Assembly: GCA_018064855.1 (NCBI GenBank)
Contig: JAGHUM010000003.1
Coordinates: 40,705-104,704 of the forward strand
Origin: Candidatus Physcocola equi
GTDB taxonomy: Bacteria > Bacteroidota > Bacteroidia > Bacteroidales > Paludibacteraceae
DNA: 64,000 bases
Direction of reading: 5' to 3'
The translations under genes were made by a program, and so were the position numbers. Each line of letters opens with the position of its first letter. Position 1 is the stretch's first letter. The notes under the pieces are model-generated. The model did not search any database, was not told the DNA's origin, and worked only from the letters and a program-made list of their open reading frames with translations. This document shows, piece by piece, positions 36,367 through 42,656 of this stretch.

Positions 36367-37347
36367 ATGAACAACGCCCCAACATACATCCAGAAAAACC
36401 TTTTCAAGCTTGTCTTAAACAAGACGACACTACTCGTTGCCGCACTGATGCTATCGTGTGCGGGAGCCTATTCCAAAGAAGCCGCGATTACCGAAAAACC
36501 AGAAAAGAAGAGTGTGGAAGAGATGCTCGACTATTCAAAAACCCTGATTCGCCGTCCATACAGAAGCGGGGCTACAGGTCCCTATGCTTTTGATTGCAGC
36601 GGATTCACTTATCACTGCTTCAAAAAGTTGGGAATCACGCTCAAACGGACCAGCGAAGACCAGAGCAAACAGGGGAAACGCGTACGCAGAAAACGCCTTC
36701 GCCCAGGCGACCTAGTATTCTTCAACGGCAGCAAAATCGGGAAAGACATCGGCCACGTCGGAATTGTAGTAAGTGCAAAAAAAGGCGTATTCACCTTCAT
36801 CCACGCATCGAGCAGCGTAGGAATCACCACAACCAGCAGCAGCCTCAAATATTACGAAGACCGCTACAAGAAGGCACGCCGCATCACTTCCGACAAAAGC
36901 ATAAAACGTGCCCTGAAGGAATATGCCAACGCTGAAAAAGACGCAGCAAAGAAAGAAAAAGAGCTGGCAAAGCAAGCAGAGAAAGAACAAAAAGAAGCAT
37001 TGAAACGCCAGAAAGAAGCGGAGAAAGAAGCAGAAAAGGCTCGCAAAGAAGCCGAAAAAGAAGCTAAGAAAAAGAAAGAAGAACAAACCAACAACACCGC
37101 TAAAACAGACGAAAAAGTCAACGAGAGCAAAAACGAACAAACCAAGCCTGCTGAGAATCAGACAAACGAGCAGAGCAACAACGGAATCAAGACCATCACA
37201 GGTCCATACCACACCGTAGTTTCAGGAGACACCCTCTACAACATATCGCGCCGAGCAGGTTGCAGTGTATCCGATTTGCAAAAATGGAACAATCTGGATG
37301 GCAACTCTATTTCAGTAGGCCAGACCATCCGCGTGAGAAAGCCATAG
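36367..37347 (+). CDS. Exported NlpC/P60 peptidase with coiled coil and LysM
   Basis: 326 aa. A signal sequence or anchor lies near residues 12-37 (LVLNKTTLLVAALMLSCAGA). The NlpC/P60 domain (~50-175) has catalytic C77 (FDCSGF), His in GHVGIVV and His in FIHASS. A long Lys/Glu/Ala-rich helical stalk (~180-265, many KEAEKEAEKA repeats) leads to a C-terminal LysM (~280-326, HTVVSGDTLYNISRRAG, NLDGNSISVGQTI). It likely cuts peptide cross-links in peptidoglycan during growth. The stop codon abuts a heptamer repeat array. Confidence 0.92.
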   Translation: MNNAPTYIQKNLFKLVLNKTTLLVAALMLSCAGAYSKEAAITEKPEKKSVEEMLDYSKTLIRRPYRSGATGPYAFDCSGFTYHCFKKLGITLKRTSEDQSKQGKRVRRKRLRPGDLVFFNGSKIGKDIGHVGIVVSAKKGVFTFIHASSSVGITTTSSSLKYYEDRYKKARRITSDKSIKRALKEYANAEKDAAKKEKELAKQAEKEQKEALKRQKEAEKEAEKARKEAEKEAKKKKEEQTNNTAKTDEKVNESKNEQTKPAENQTNEQSNNGIKTITGPYHTVVSGDTLYNISRRAGCSVSDLQKWNNLDGNSISVGQTIRVRKP

Positions 37348-37387
37348 AGCGGTGAGTTGTGAGCTATGAGTTGTGAGCGGTGAGCTT
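37345..37387 (+). repeat. Heptanucleotide TGAGYTR array
   Basis: Five clear units from 37353 (TGAGTTG, TGAGCTA, TGAGTTG, TGAGCGG, TGAGCTT), preceded by degenerate TAGAGCG that contains the stop codon TAG. The IS1595 target duplication begins 7 nt later. Confidence 0.8.
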
Positions 37388-37394
37388 TTAATTA

Positions 37395-37402
37395 TTTTGA
37401 AA
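37395..37402. repeat. Left target-site duplication TTTTGAAA
   Basis: The 8-bp TTTTGAAA is repeated exactly at 40814-40821 on the other side of the IS element. Confidence 0.93.
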
Positions 37403-37427
37403 CGGAATTATACACTTTAGACTTGTA
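37403..37427 (+). repeat. Left terminal inverted repeat of IS1595 element
   Basis: 25 bp, identical to the reverse complement of 40789-40813. Similarity continues weakly beyond (AAAAT). Confidence 0.93.
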
Positions 37428-37481
37428 AAATTTAGTTCAATTCCTTATTTTTGTAGTGAAGTTTAACGAAAGTATATTTTT

Positions 37482-38399
37482 ATGAATTTCTTAGAGTTTA
37501 CAAAAAGATTTCCTACAGAAAACGAGGCAATTGATTTTATAGTTGCAACTAAATATAAAGGTGGATATGTTTGTCCAAATTGCGGATGTGTTCACAAAGG
37601 CATCTATCATCAAAACTATGATAGGAGAAAACTCTATTGCAACAACTGCAGATGCGAGTTTTCTGCATTGGTAGGAACTATTTTTGAGAATACTCATTTG
37701 GATTTGAGGCTTTGGCTCTATGCTATTAATTTGGTAATTATTTCAAAGAAAGGCATTAGCGCTTTACAACTTCAAAGAGAAACTGGCATTGGTTCTTATC
37801 GTTCTGCATGGAGAATGTTGCATCAAATAAGAGGTTGCATGGGTAAAGAATCGTATAAAGAGACATTTGATGCATTGGTTGAAATTGACGAAACTTATGT
37901 TGGAGGTAAGCCAAGAAAGAACAATCATCATACACCAACCAGTTCTAAAAGAGGAAGAGGAACAGATAAAGTCCCTGTTATTGGAGTGAAAGAACGTAGC
38001 TCAGGAAAAATATATGCGAAAGTAGCATTACCAGACGCAGGCGGAAAACAATTAACAGGAGAACAGTTGATGGAGGTTCTCGATTCTGTTTGTAAAGAGG
38101 GAATCACAGTTATGACCGACCAATTCAGTGGTTATAACATTTTGGACGACAAGACAAAAAATCTCAGAAACTATAAAAGGGTGAAGGTGGATCATTCTAC
38201 AGTCTTTTCTCTTGGTAGTGATCAACATACAAATGGTATTGAGGGCTGTTGGTCTGTACTGAAAAGAGCTGTATTTGGAATTTATCATCATATTTCTGTG
38301 AAGCACATGCAGAAATATGTAGATGAATTCTGTTATAGACTGAATTATAGAGATATAAATGTTGGGTTTGATAGAATTGTAGAATTAAGTGTTTTATAG
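37482..38399 (+). CDS. IS1595-family transposase
   Basis: 305 aa. An N-terminal zinc ribbon (C31-P-N-C34, C53-N-N-C56) is followed by an HTH-like region (ISALQLQRETGIGSYRSAWR, ~91-110) and an ISXO2-like DDE catalytic core. The core has D135 (EIDETYVGGK), D212 (MTDQFSGY) and the HTN..E region at 248-253 (HTNGIEGCWSVLKRAVFGIY). Full length for the family, with no frameshift. It would cut and join at the 25-bp repeats flanking the element. The first passenger ATG follows the stop by 3 nt, so cargo is probably expressed with it. Confidence 0.95.
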   Translation: MNFLEFTKRFPTENEAIDFIVATKYKGGYVCPNCGCVHKGIYHQNYDRRKLYCNNCRCEFSALVGTIFENTHLDLRLWLYAINLVIISKKGISALQLQRETGIGSYRSAWRMLHQIRGCMGKESYKETFDALVEIDETYVGGKPRKNNHHTPTSSKRGRGTDKVPVIGVKERSSGKIYAKVALPDAGGKQLTGEQLMEVLDSVCKEGITVMTDQFSGYNILDDKTKNLRNYKRVKVDHSTVFSLGSDQHTNGIEGCWSVLKRAVFGIYHHISVKHMQKYVDEFCYRLNYRDINVGFDRIVELSVL

Positions 38400-38402
38400 A
38401 AT

Positions 38403-38789
38403 ATGAACAAAAAGTCTCAAGAAAATTTAGATTCAGCAGAGTTGCTAATTAATGCTGGGAGATACACATCAAGCATACATTGTTCATATTATGCAGTTTT
38501 TCAGTATGCAAAATATATACTAAATGTATGTGAATACAAACCAATACCTTATGATAAGCAAAGTCTTGATCATTCTCAAATCATCTCTAATTTAGAAAGT
38601 AGAATAGAAGTTATAAGTGGTGATAAAACCCGATCAGCGAGTATTAGATCCAGCATTCATTGTTTGAAAAGCGATAGAAAAAAGGCTGACTATAAGGTTG
38701 GGATTTTTAATAAAAAAGAAAGTGTGGGTATCCTAAATAATGCGACAGAAATCATTAATGAATTAAAAACAATATTTGGATTATCTTAA
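38403..38789 (+). CDS. HEPN/UPF0332-like passenger protein
   Basis: A 128-aa all-helical protein. SAELLINAGRYTSSIHCSYY is the amphipathic first helix pair typical of HEPN domains. SDRKKADYKVG corresponds to the 'R..ADY' stretch conserved in UPF0332-type HEPN proteins. An R-x3-H (IRSSIHCL) lies nearby but is shorter than the catalytic R-x4-6-H of HEPN ribonucleases. HEPN proteins serve as RNase toxins or nucleotide-binding partners. The usual MNT nucleotidyltransferase partner is not recognisable next door. Passenger gene 1 of the IS1595 element. Confidence 0.65.
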   Translation: MNKKSQENLDSAELLINAGRYTSSIHCSYYAVFQYAKYILNVCEYKPIPYDKQSLDHSQIISNLESRIEVISGDKTRSASIRSSIHCLKSDRKKADYKVGIFNKKESVGILNNATEIINELKTIFGLS

Positions 38790-38802
38790 ATTCGTTTAAG
38801 TC

Positions 38803-39111
38803 ATGAAAGGGAAAAAAAATATCATAAACAAAATTATTAAGTATTATGCACCAATCGTAAAAGATAACGAACAAATTAGTATTATATATTTTTATAACAA
38901 ATCACATGATTGTTTTTGTGTGTTATACAAAGGGGATGGTTGTCCTATTAGCAATGATACTAAAGAAATACTGATCGATATTGAAAGAAATTTAATTTCA
39001 GAACTTGGAGATGATGCACCTTTGTTTTTTTACGAAGAACATCCAAGATTTAAAATTTCCAAAAATGCAAAAAAAATTAATTATGAAAATATACAGACAA
39101 AAAAAATATAG
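38803..39111 (+). CDS. Unknown passenger protein, 102 aa
   Basis: A small alpha/beta protein (ISIIYFYNKSHDCFCVLYKG, ILIDIERNLISELGDDAPLF), with a basic C-terminus. I looked for the GSxxxG...DxD signature of MNT nucleotidyltransferases, the common HEPN partner, and did not find it. It begins 13 nt after the HEPN gene and overlaps the next gene by 29 nt if that starts at 39083. Function unknown. Confidence 0.6.
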   Translation: MKGKKNIINKIIKYYAPIVKDNEQISIIYFYNKSHDCFCVLYKGDGCPISNDTKEILIDIERNLISELGDDAPLFFYEEHPRFKISKNAKKINYENIQTKKI

Positions 39112-40015
39112 CGCATCAATCCCAGGCCAGCTTAAGAAAATTCAAAAGTTGGAAGGAATATATGCAATGAATATAAATCAAAGAAAGAATCCTTTGTCTA
39201 AGGAGATGTCTGATCTTGCTTATAGAATAGCAAGAGAAAAAGACGTGTATAGACAGAAATTCAGAAAGAAGGTTGGAATTAACCGAGATATTGAAAATAA
39301 TTTAAAACAATCTGGATTAGAAAACTCCCCACAGGTCATCTCTCAAACAAAGAAACGTAACGCAGTGAATTCTGGCATCAAAAAAGCAGAAGAAAAATTG
39401 GCAGCAAAAGGTTATCGTTACACGACTAATCATCTTGATGGTCTCACCGCAGAAATGAATAAATCGTTAAAATCTCAGAAATTCAGAAGCAATAGAGATT
39501 TCATAAGCGAAGCTGAGAATTTTGATCATAGATTCAAAAAAGACTCGAAGAAGATTAGTAATAGAGGAAGATATCTTATGGAGAGAAGTGGAACTTATCA
39601 CAGAGGTACACCGCAAGAATTAAACTCTCCTGAGTTTTATCTGAGCAGGAATATATCAAAAGAAAATGCTCAAAGATTCGCTCAAGAAGTGCCAAATTAC
39701 CAATCAGACTCTGTTATGATTTACAGAAATCCACAGACTGGAGATCCAATTTATACATTTCATAATAAATGCCATAAATTTGAACAGGCCATAATTGATT
39801 CTCATGAGTACGGACATCTACTTAACAGAGAGGGTCACCATCCAGAGCACCTTAGAAAAGAACGTGCAGCAAATCAAAGTGCTTTAGAAATTGCAGACAC
39901 ATCAGGAGCTTCCATTCAGTCAATAGATGAGATGGAACGCATACTAAAGAAACAAGAGGAACTTACAAAAAAAGGCGATATTATCGATAATTATGTATAT
40001 TATGGGAGAAGATAA
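39083..40015 (+). CDS. HExxH metallopeptidase-like passenger protein
   Basis: 310 aa from ATG 39083 (other in-frame ATGs 39005, 39065, 39167). A strongly basic, helical N-terminal half (MKIYRQKKYSASIPGQLKKI, SDLAYRIAREKDVYRQKFRK) leads to a zinc-peptidase-like site: H241-E-Y-G-H245, then E260 in RKERAANQSALEIA as plausible third ligand. The arrangement recalls ImmA/IrrE-like and other short gluzincins. A Pro/Asn-rich segment (TYHRGTPQELNSPEFYLS) lies between. No signal peptide, so a cytoplasmic protease is implied. Its start overlaps the 102-aa gene by 29 nt, and its end overlaps the next gene by 23 nt. Confidence 0.65.
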   Translation: MKIYRQKKYSASIPGQLKKIQKLEGIYAMNINQRKNPLSKEMSDLAYRIAREKDVYRQKFRKKVGINRDIENNLKQSGLENSPQVISQTKKRNAVNSGIKKAEEKLAAKGYRYTTNHLDGLTAEMNKSLKSQKFRSNRDFISEAENFDHRFKKDSKKISNRGRYLMERSGTYHRGTPQELNSPEFYLSRNISKENAQRFAQEVPNYQSDSVMIYRNPQTGDPIYTFHNKCHKFEQAIIDSHEYGHLLNREGHHPEHLRKERAANQSALEIADTSGASIQSIDEMERILKKQEELTKKGDIIDNYVYYGRR

Positions 40016-40382
40016 AACAGAGTTTCTTGTTCTTGAAAAGAACAAAGAATTTAGTCTTAAGGAGGTAATTAAAAGAGCAGATGAGGCAAAAAAGAATTTA
40101 TCCAACATTCTGTCAAAATCAAATTTAGAATCAAAACATGAATGGGAAAATTCAGGAAATCATTATGATGGACTATCGGATGATCAGAAAATGGATTTAG
40201 AATGGATAATTGCAAATCCTGATAAGATGGACAAGGAAGACTCTTGGTATCTTATAAAAAACAAAAAAATAATATTTAATAACGATATATTTGAAGAAGT
40301 TGTGACATCAGCAACAAATATATTTAAATTATCAACTGGTGAGTTTATAATTGTCAATAAGAAATTCACTCTTCCATTATGA
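39993..40382 (+). CDS. Unknown passenger protein, 129 aa
   Basis: Starts at ATG 39993 or 40002 inside the end of the metallopeptidase gene and ends with TGA in an ATGA overlap with the retropepsin gene. It looks like a helical N-terminus (EFSLKEVIKRADEAKKNLSN), an acidic middle (DDQKMDLEWIIANPDKMDKE) and a beta C-terminus (NIFKLSTGEFIIVNKKF). No known motif seen. Overlaps on both sides suggest translational coupling with two predicted proteases, perhaps as inhibitor, substrate or adaptor, which is inference only. Confidence 0.6.
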   Translation: MYIMGEDKTEFLVLEKNKEFSLKEVIKRADEAKKNLSNILSKSNLESKHEWENSGNHYDGLSDDQKMDLEWIIANPDKMDKEDSWYLIKNKKIIFNNDIFEEVVTSATNIFKLSTGEFIIVNKKFTLPL

Positions 40383-40774
40383 TAGATATGATAATCATTC
40401 CTTTTGACATCAAAACACAATCATTTCGAAGCAAAGTAAGAATATACAACAGTTATCTGAATTATGTTGAAATTGACTGTTTGTGGGACACAGGCGCAAG
40501 TCGTTCCTCAATTCCTGAATATTATGCTCAATTGTTGATGTTAAAGGCAATCTGTACAAGCATCGTTGATGGAAATAACGGCAAAACTATGAGTTCTGTT
40601 TATATGACGACTTTCGAGCTTGACTCCAAATTCGTACAAGTACACCCTACTTCGAACAGCCTAGATTTTGCATTGATTGGTATGGATATAATTAGTAAAG
40701 GGAAAATGGTTATTACAAACGATAATGGAAAATTAACAATGTATTTTGCTTTTGTAGAAGAGGCGGAAGTGTAG
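40379..40774 (+). CDS. Retropepsin-like aspartic protease (passenger)
   Basis: A 131-aa clan AA-type protein. The catalytic D37-T-G-A40 lies in LWDTGASRSSIPE. The second hydrophobic-hydrophobic-Gly motif is FALIGMDIIS (97-106). One active-site loop per chain means it should work as a homodimer, like retroviral protease and bacterial RosA/PerP-type enzymes. No TM or signal. Its ATG overlaps the preceding TGA (ATGA at 40379-40382). Last gene before the right IS end (14 nt to the inverted repeat). Confidence 0.82.
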   Translation: MIDMIIIPFDIKTQSFRSKVRIYNSYLNYVEIDCLWDTGASRSSIPEYYAQLLMLKAICTSIVDGNNGKTMSSVYMTTFELDSKFVQVHPTSNSLDFALIGMDIISKGKMVITNDNGKLTMYFAFVEEAEV

Positions 40775-40788
40775 TCGATTCTATTTTG

Positions 40789-40813
40789 TACAAGTCTAAA
40801 GTGTATAATTCCG
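40789..40813 (-). repeat. Right terminal inverted repeat of IS1595 element
   Basis: 25 bp, the exact reverse complement of 37403-37427. Confidence 0.93.
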
Positions 40814-40821
40814 TTTTGAAA
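40814..40821. repeat. Right target-site duplication TTTTGAAA
   Basis: Exact copy of 37395-37402. The ybaK ATG begins 2 nt after it (40824). Confidence 0.93.
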
Positions 40822-40823
40822 AG

Positions 40824-41318
40824 ATGAAAGAAAAAGATGATAAAATAAATAAGACCAATGCGGCGCGTTTGCTCGACCAAGCAGGCGTGGCATATAAATT
40901 GGTTCCCTATATTGTAGATGAGAACGACCTAAGCGCGCAACACATAGCCGCCCAACTCAATGAGCCTATAGAGCAAGTATTTAAGACTCTGGTGTTGAGA
41001 GGCGATAAAAGCGGCGTGTTTGTGTGCGTGGTACCAGGAAACGACGAAGTGGATTTGAAGAAAGCAGCCAAAGTCAGCGGCAACAAAAACTGCGACATGG
41101 TCGCCATGAAAGAGTTGTTGGGCCTGACGGGGTATATACGCGGAGGATGCAGTCCCATTGGTATGAAAAAGAAATATCCGACCTATATACACGAAACCTG
41201 TATATTGTTTGATTACATTTATGTCAGCGCAGGCGTGAGAGGTCTTCAACTGGAAATCAACCCTGAGGATTTGATAAAGATGTGTGAGATCACAGAAGCA
41301 GACCTCACCAAAGAATAA
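40824..41318 (+). CDS. ybaK: YbaK/EbsC-type Cys-tRNA(Pro) deacylase
   Basis: A 164-aa YbaK-fold protein: NAARLLDQAGVAYKLVPYIV, EQVFKTLVLRGDKSGVFVCV, GLTGYIRGGCSPIGMKKKYP and VSAGVRGLQLEINPEDL are conserved throughout the family. It hydrolyses Cys mischarged on tRNA-Pro. The IS1595 element is inserted 2 bp before its start codon, cutting it from its original upstream DNA, so expression must now start in the element or read through it. The gene itself is intact. Confidence 0.93.
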   Translation: MKEKDDKINKTNAARLLDQAGVAYKLVPYIVDENDLSAQHIAAQLNEPIEQVFKTLVLRGDKSGVFVCVVPGNDEVDLKKAAKVSGNKNCDMVAMKELLGLTGYIRGGCSPIGMKKKYPTYIHETCILFDYIYVSAGVRGLQLEINPEDLIKMCEITEADLTKE

Positions 41319-41333
41319 CCGTTTAGAAAGACA

Positions 41334-42569
41334 ATGGGGAAAAGAATCGCCATCGTAGGGGCCGGAGCTGCCGGATGTTTTTGTGCGTTAAATCTGAAAC
41401 GCCTCCACCCAGAGTGTCACGTCTCGGTCTATGAAAGCGGAACCAAAGCACTTGCAAAAGTCGCCATCACTGGAGGAGGCCGCTGCAATCTGACAAACAG
41501 CTGGGAGAATGTGAAGAGTTTGGGGCAAGTCTATCCACGCGGCGAAAAACTATTGAAAAAACTATTCAAACAATTTAGCCCTGAAGATACGCGGAAATGG
41601 TGGGAAAAAGAAGGAGTGCGCCTTATTTCCCAGCCAGACGGATGCATATTTCCACAAAGCCAGGATGCCATGCAGATTGTGAACACATTGCTGACAGGTA
41701 TGCGCTTGGCAAACGTAGAACTGCATCTGAGCCATCGCGTAAAAAGCATTTCCCACCCATCAGCCGATTCTTCATACACACTGACCTTCAGCGACGAAAG
41801 CAAAAAAAACATCGAAGCCGATGTTGTCATTGTGACGACAGGAGGAAGTCCCAAGATAGCGGGATTTACGCCATATACCGACCTCGGCATAGAAGTGACA
41901 CCACCAGTGCCCTCGTTGTTTACCTTTTGCATCGACACCCCAGGGCTGAAAGACCTTCAGGGCATTGTGGTGGAACATACCACAACCATCCTTACCGGAA
42001 CAAAATACAAAGCCGAAGGACCTTTGCTCATCACCCACTGGGGCATGAGCGGTCCGGCCATATTGAAACTCAGCAGTCAAGGAGCCCGCTGGCTGGCAGA
42101 GCATGACTACAAAGGCGAAGTGATGGTGAACTGGTTGCCCGATCTGAGCCAGGATGAAGTGCGCGCCACGCTGGAGCAACACAAAGCAACAGACAACGGG
42201 AAAATGGTCGCCAACACCCCACCGGATGGCCTCACCAAAAGGCATTGGACATATATGCTCAGCAGAATAGGCATAGCCGAAAACAAGCGATGGAGCGACG
42301 TTGGCAAAAAAGAACTCAACAAAATGACCGAAATGCTCAGCGCAGACTGTCACGCCATCACAGGGAAAGGCCAATACAAAGAAGAATTTGTGACCTGTGG
42401 AGGCATCTCACTCGGCGAATTGGACAGCAACACCCTAGAATGCAAAAAACATCCTAATCTATATTTCGCCGGAGAAATTACCGACGTTGATGGAGTGACC
42501 GGAGGATTCAACCTTCAAGCCGCCTGGACCATGGGAATGGTGATTGCGCGAGCGGTGAGAAACAAATAA
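41334..42569 (+). CDS. BaiN/HI0933-like flavoprotein oxidoreductase
   Basis: 411 aa. The N-terminal dinucleotide-binding motif IAIVGAGAAGCFCALNL and the family signature AKVAITGGGRCNLTNSW are followed by LITHWGMSGPAILKLSSQGA. The C-terminal FAD motif GEITDVDGVTGGFNLQAAWT closes the domain. This is the HI0933/YhiN/BaiN family of NAD(P)/FAD-dependent reductases; physiological substrates are mostly unknown. It begins 15 nt after ybaK and ends before a strong terminator. Confidence 0.9.
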   Translation: MGKRIAIVGAGAAGCFCALNLKRLHPECHVSVYESGTKALAKVAITGGGRCNLTNSWENVKSLGQVYPRGEKLLKKLFKQFSPEDTRKWWEKEGVRLISQPDGCIFPQSQDAMQIVNTLLTGMRLANVELHLSHRVKSISHPSADSSYTLTFSDESKKNIEADVVIVTTGGSPKIAGFTPYTDLGIEVTPPVPSLFTFCIDTPGLKDLQGIVVEHTTTILTGTKYKAEGPLLITHWGMSGPAILKLSSQGARWLAEHDYKGEVMVNWLPDLSQDEVRATLEQHKATDNGKMVANTPPDGLTKRHWTYMLSRIGIAENKRWSDVGKKELNKMTEMLSADCHAITGKGQYKEEFVTCGGISLGELDSNTLECKKHPNLYFAGEITDVDGVTGGFNLQAAWTMGMVIARAVRNK

Positions 42570-42574
42570 AACCA

Positions 42575-42617
42575 AATCCCCTCTGAATCTTCATGGATAG
42601 AAGATTCAGAGGGGATT
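42575..42617. terminator. Bidirectional terminator hairpin
   Basis: An 18-bp perfect stem, AATCCCCTCTGAATCTTC (42575-42592) with its complement at 42600-42617. It sits between the convergent flavoprotein and GH5 genes. Confidence 0.9.
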
Positions 42618-42656
42618 ATCATTAGTTTTCAATGCACTGCGATTGAAACTATCTCA

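Larger units (their letters stand above)
37403..40813 (+). mobile_element. IS1595-family element with five passenger genes (3411 bp)
   Basis: The ends are 25-bp perfect inverted repeats: 37403-37427, starting CGGAATTATACACTTTAGAC, and its reverse complement at 40789-40813. Both ends are flanked by an exact 8-bp duplication (TTTTGAAA), the length expected for IS1595. Inside are the transposase (37482) and five passenger genes in the same direction (38403, 38803, 39083, 39993, 40379), packed with 3-nt to negative gaps. The DNA is clearly richer in A+T than its surroundings and uses AT-rich codons, consistent with recent transfer. Intact ends and transposase suggest it could still be mobile. Confidence 0.93.

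Noticed and set aside
38803..39111. MNT nucleotidyltransferase partner of the HEPN gene
   Set aside because: The GSxxxG and DxD metal-binding motifs cannot be found in the 102-aa protein.
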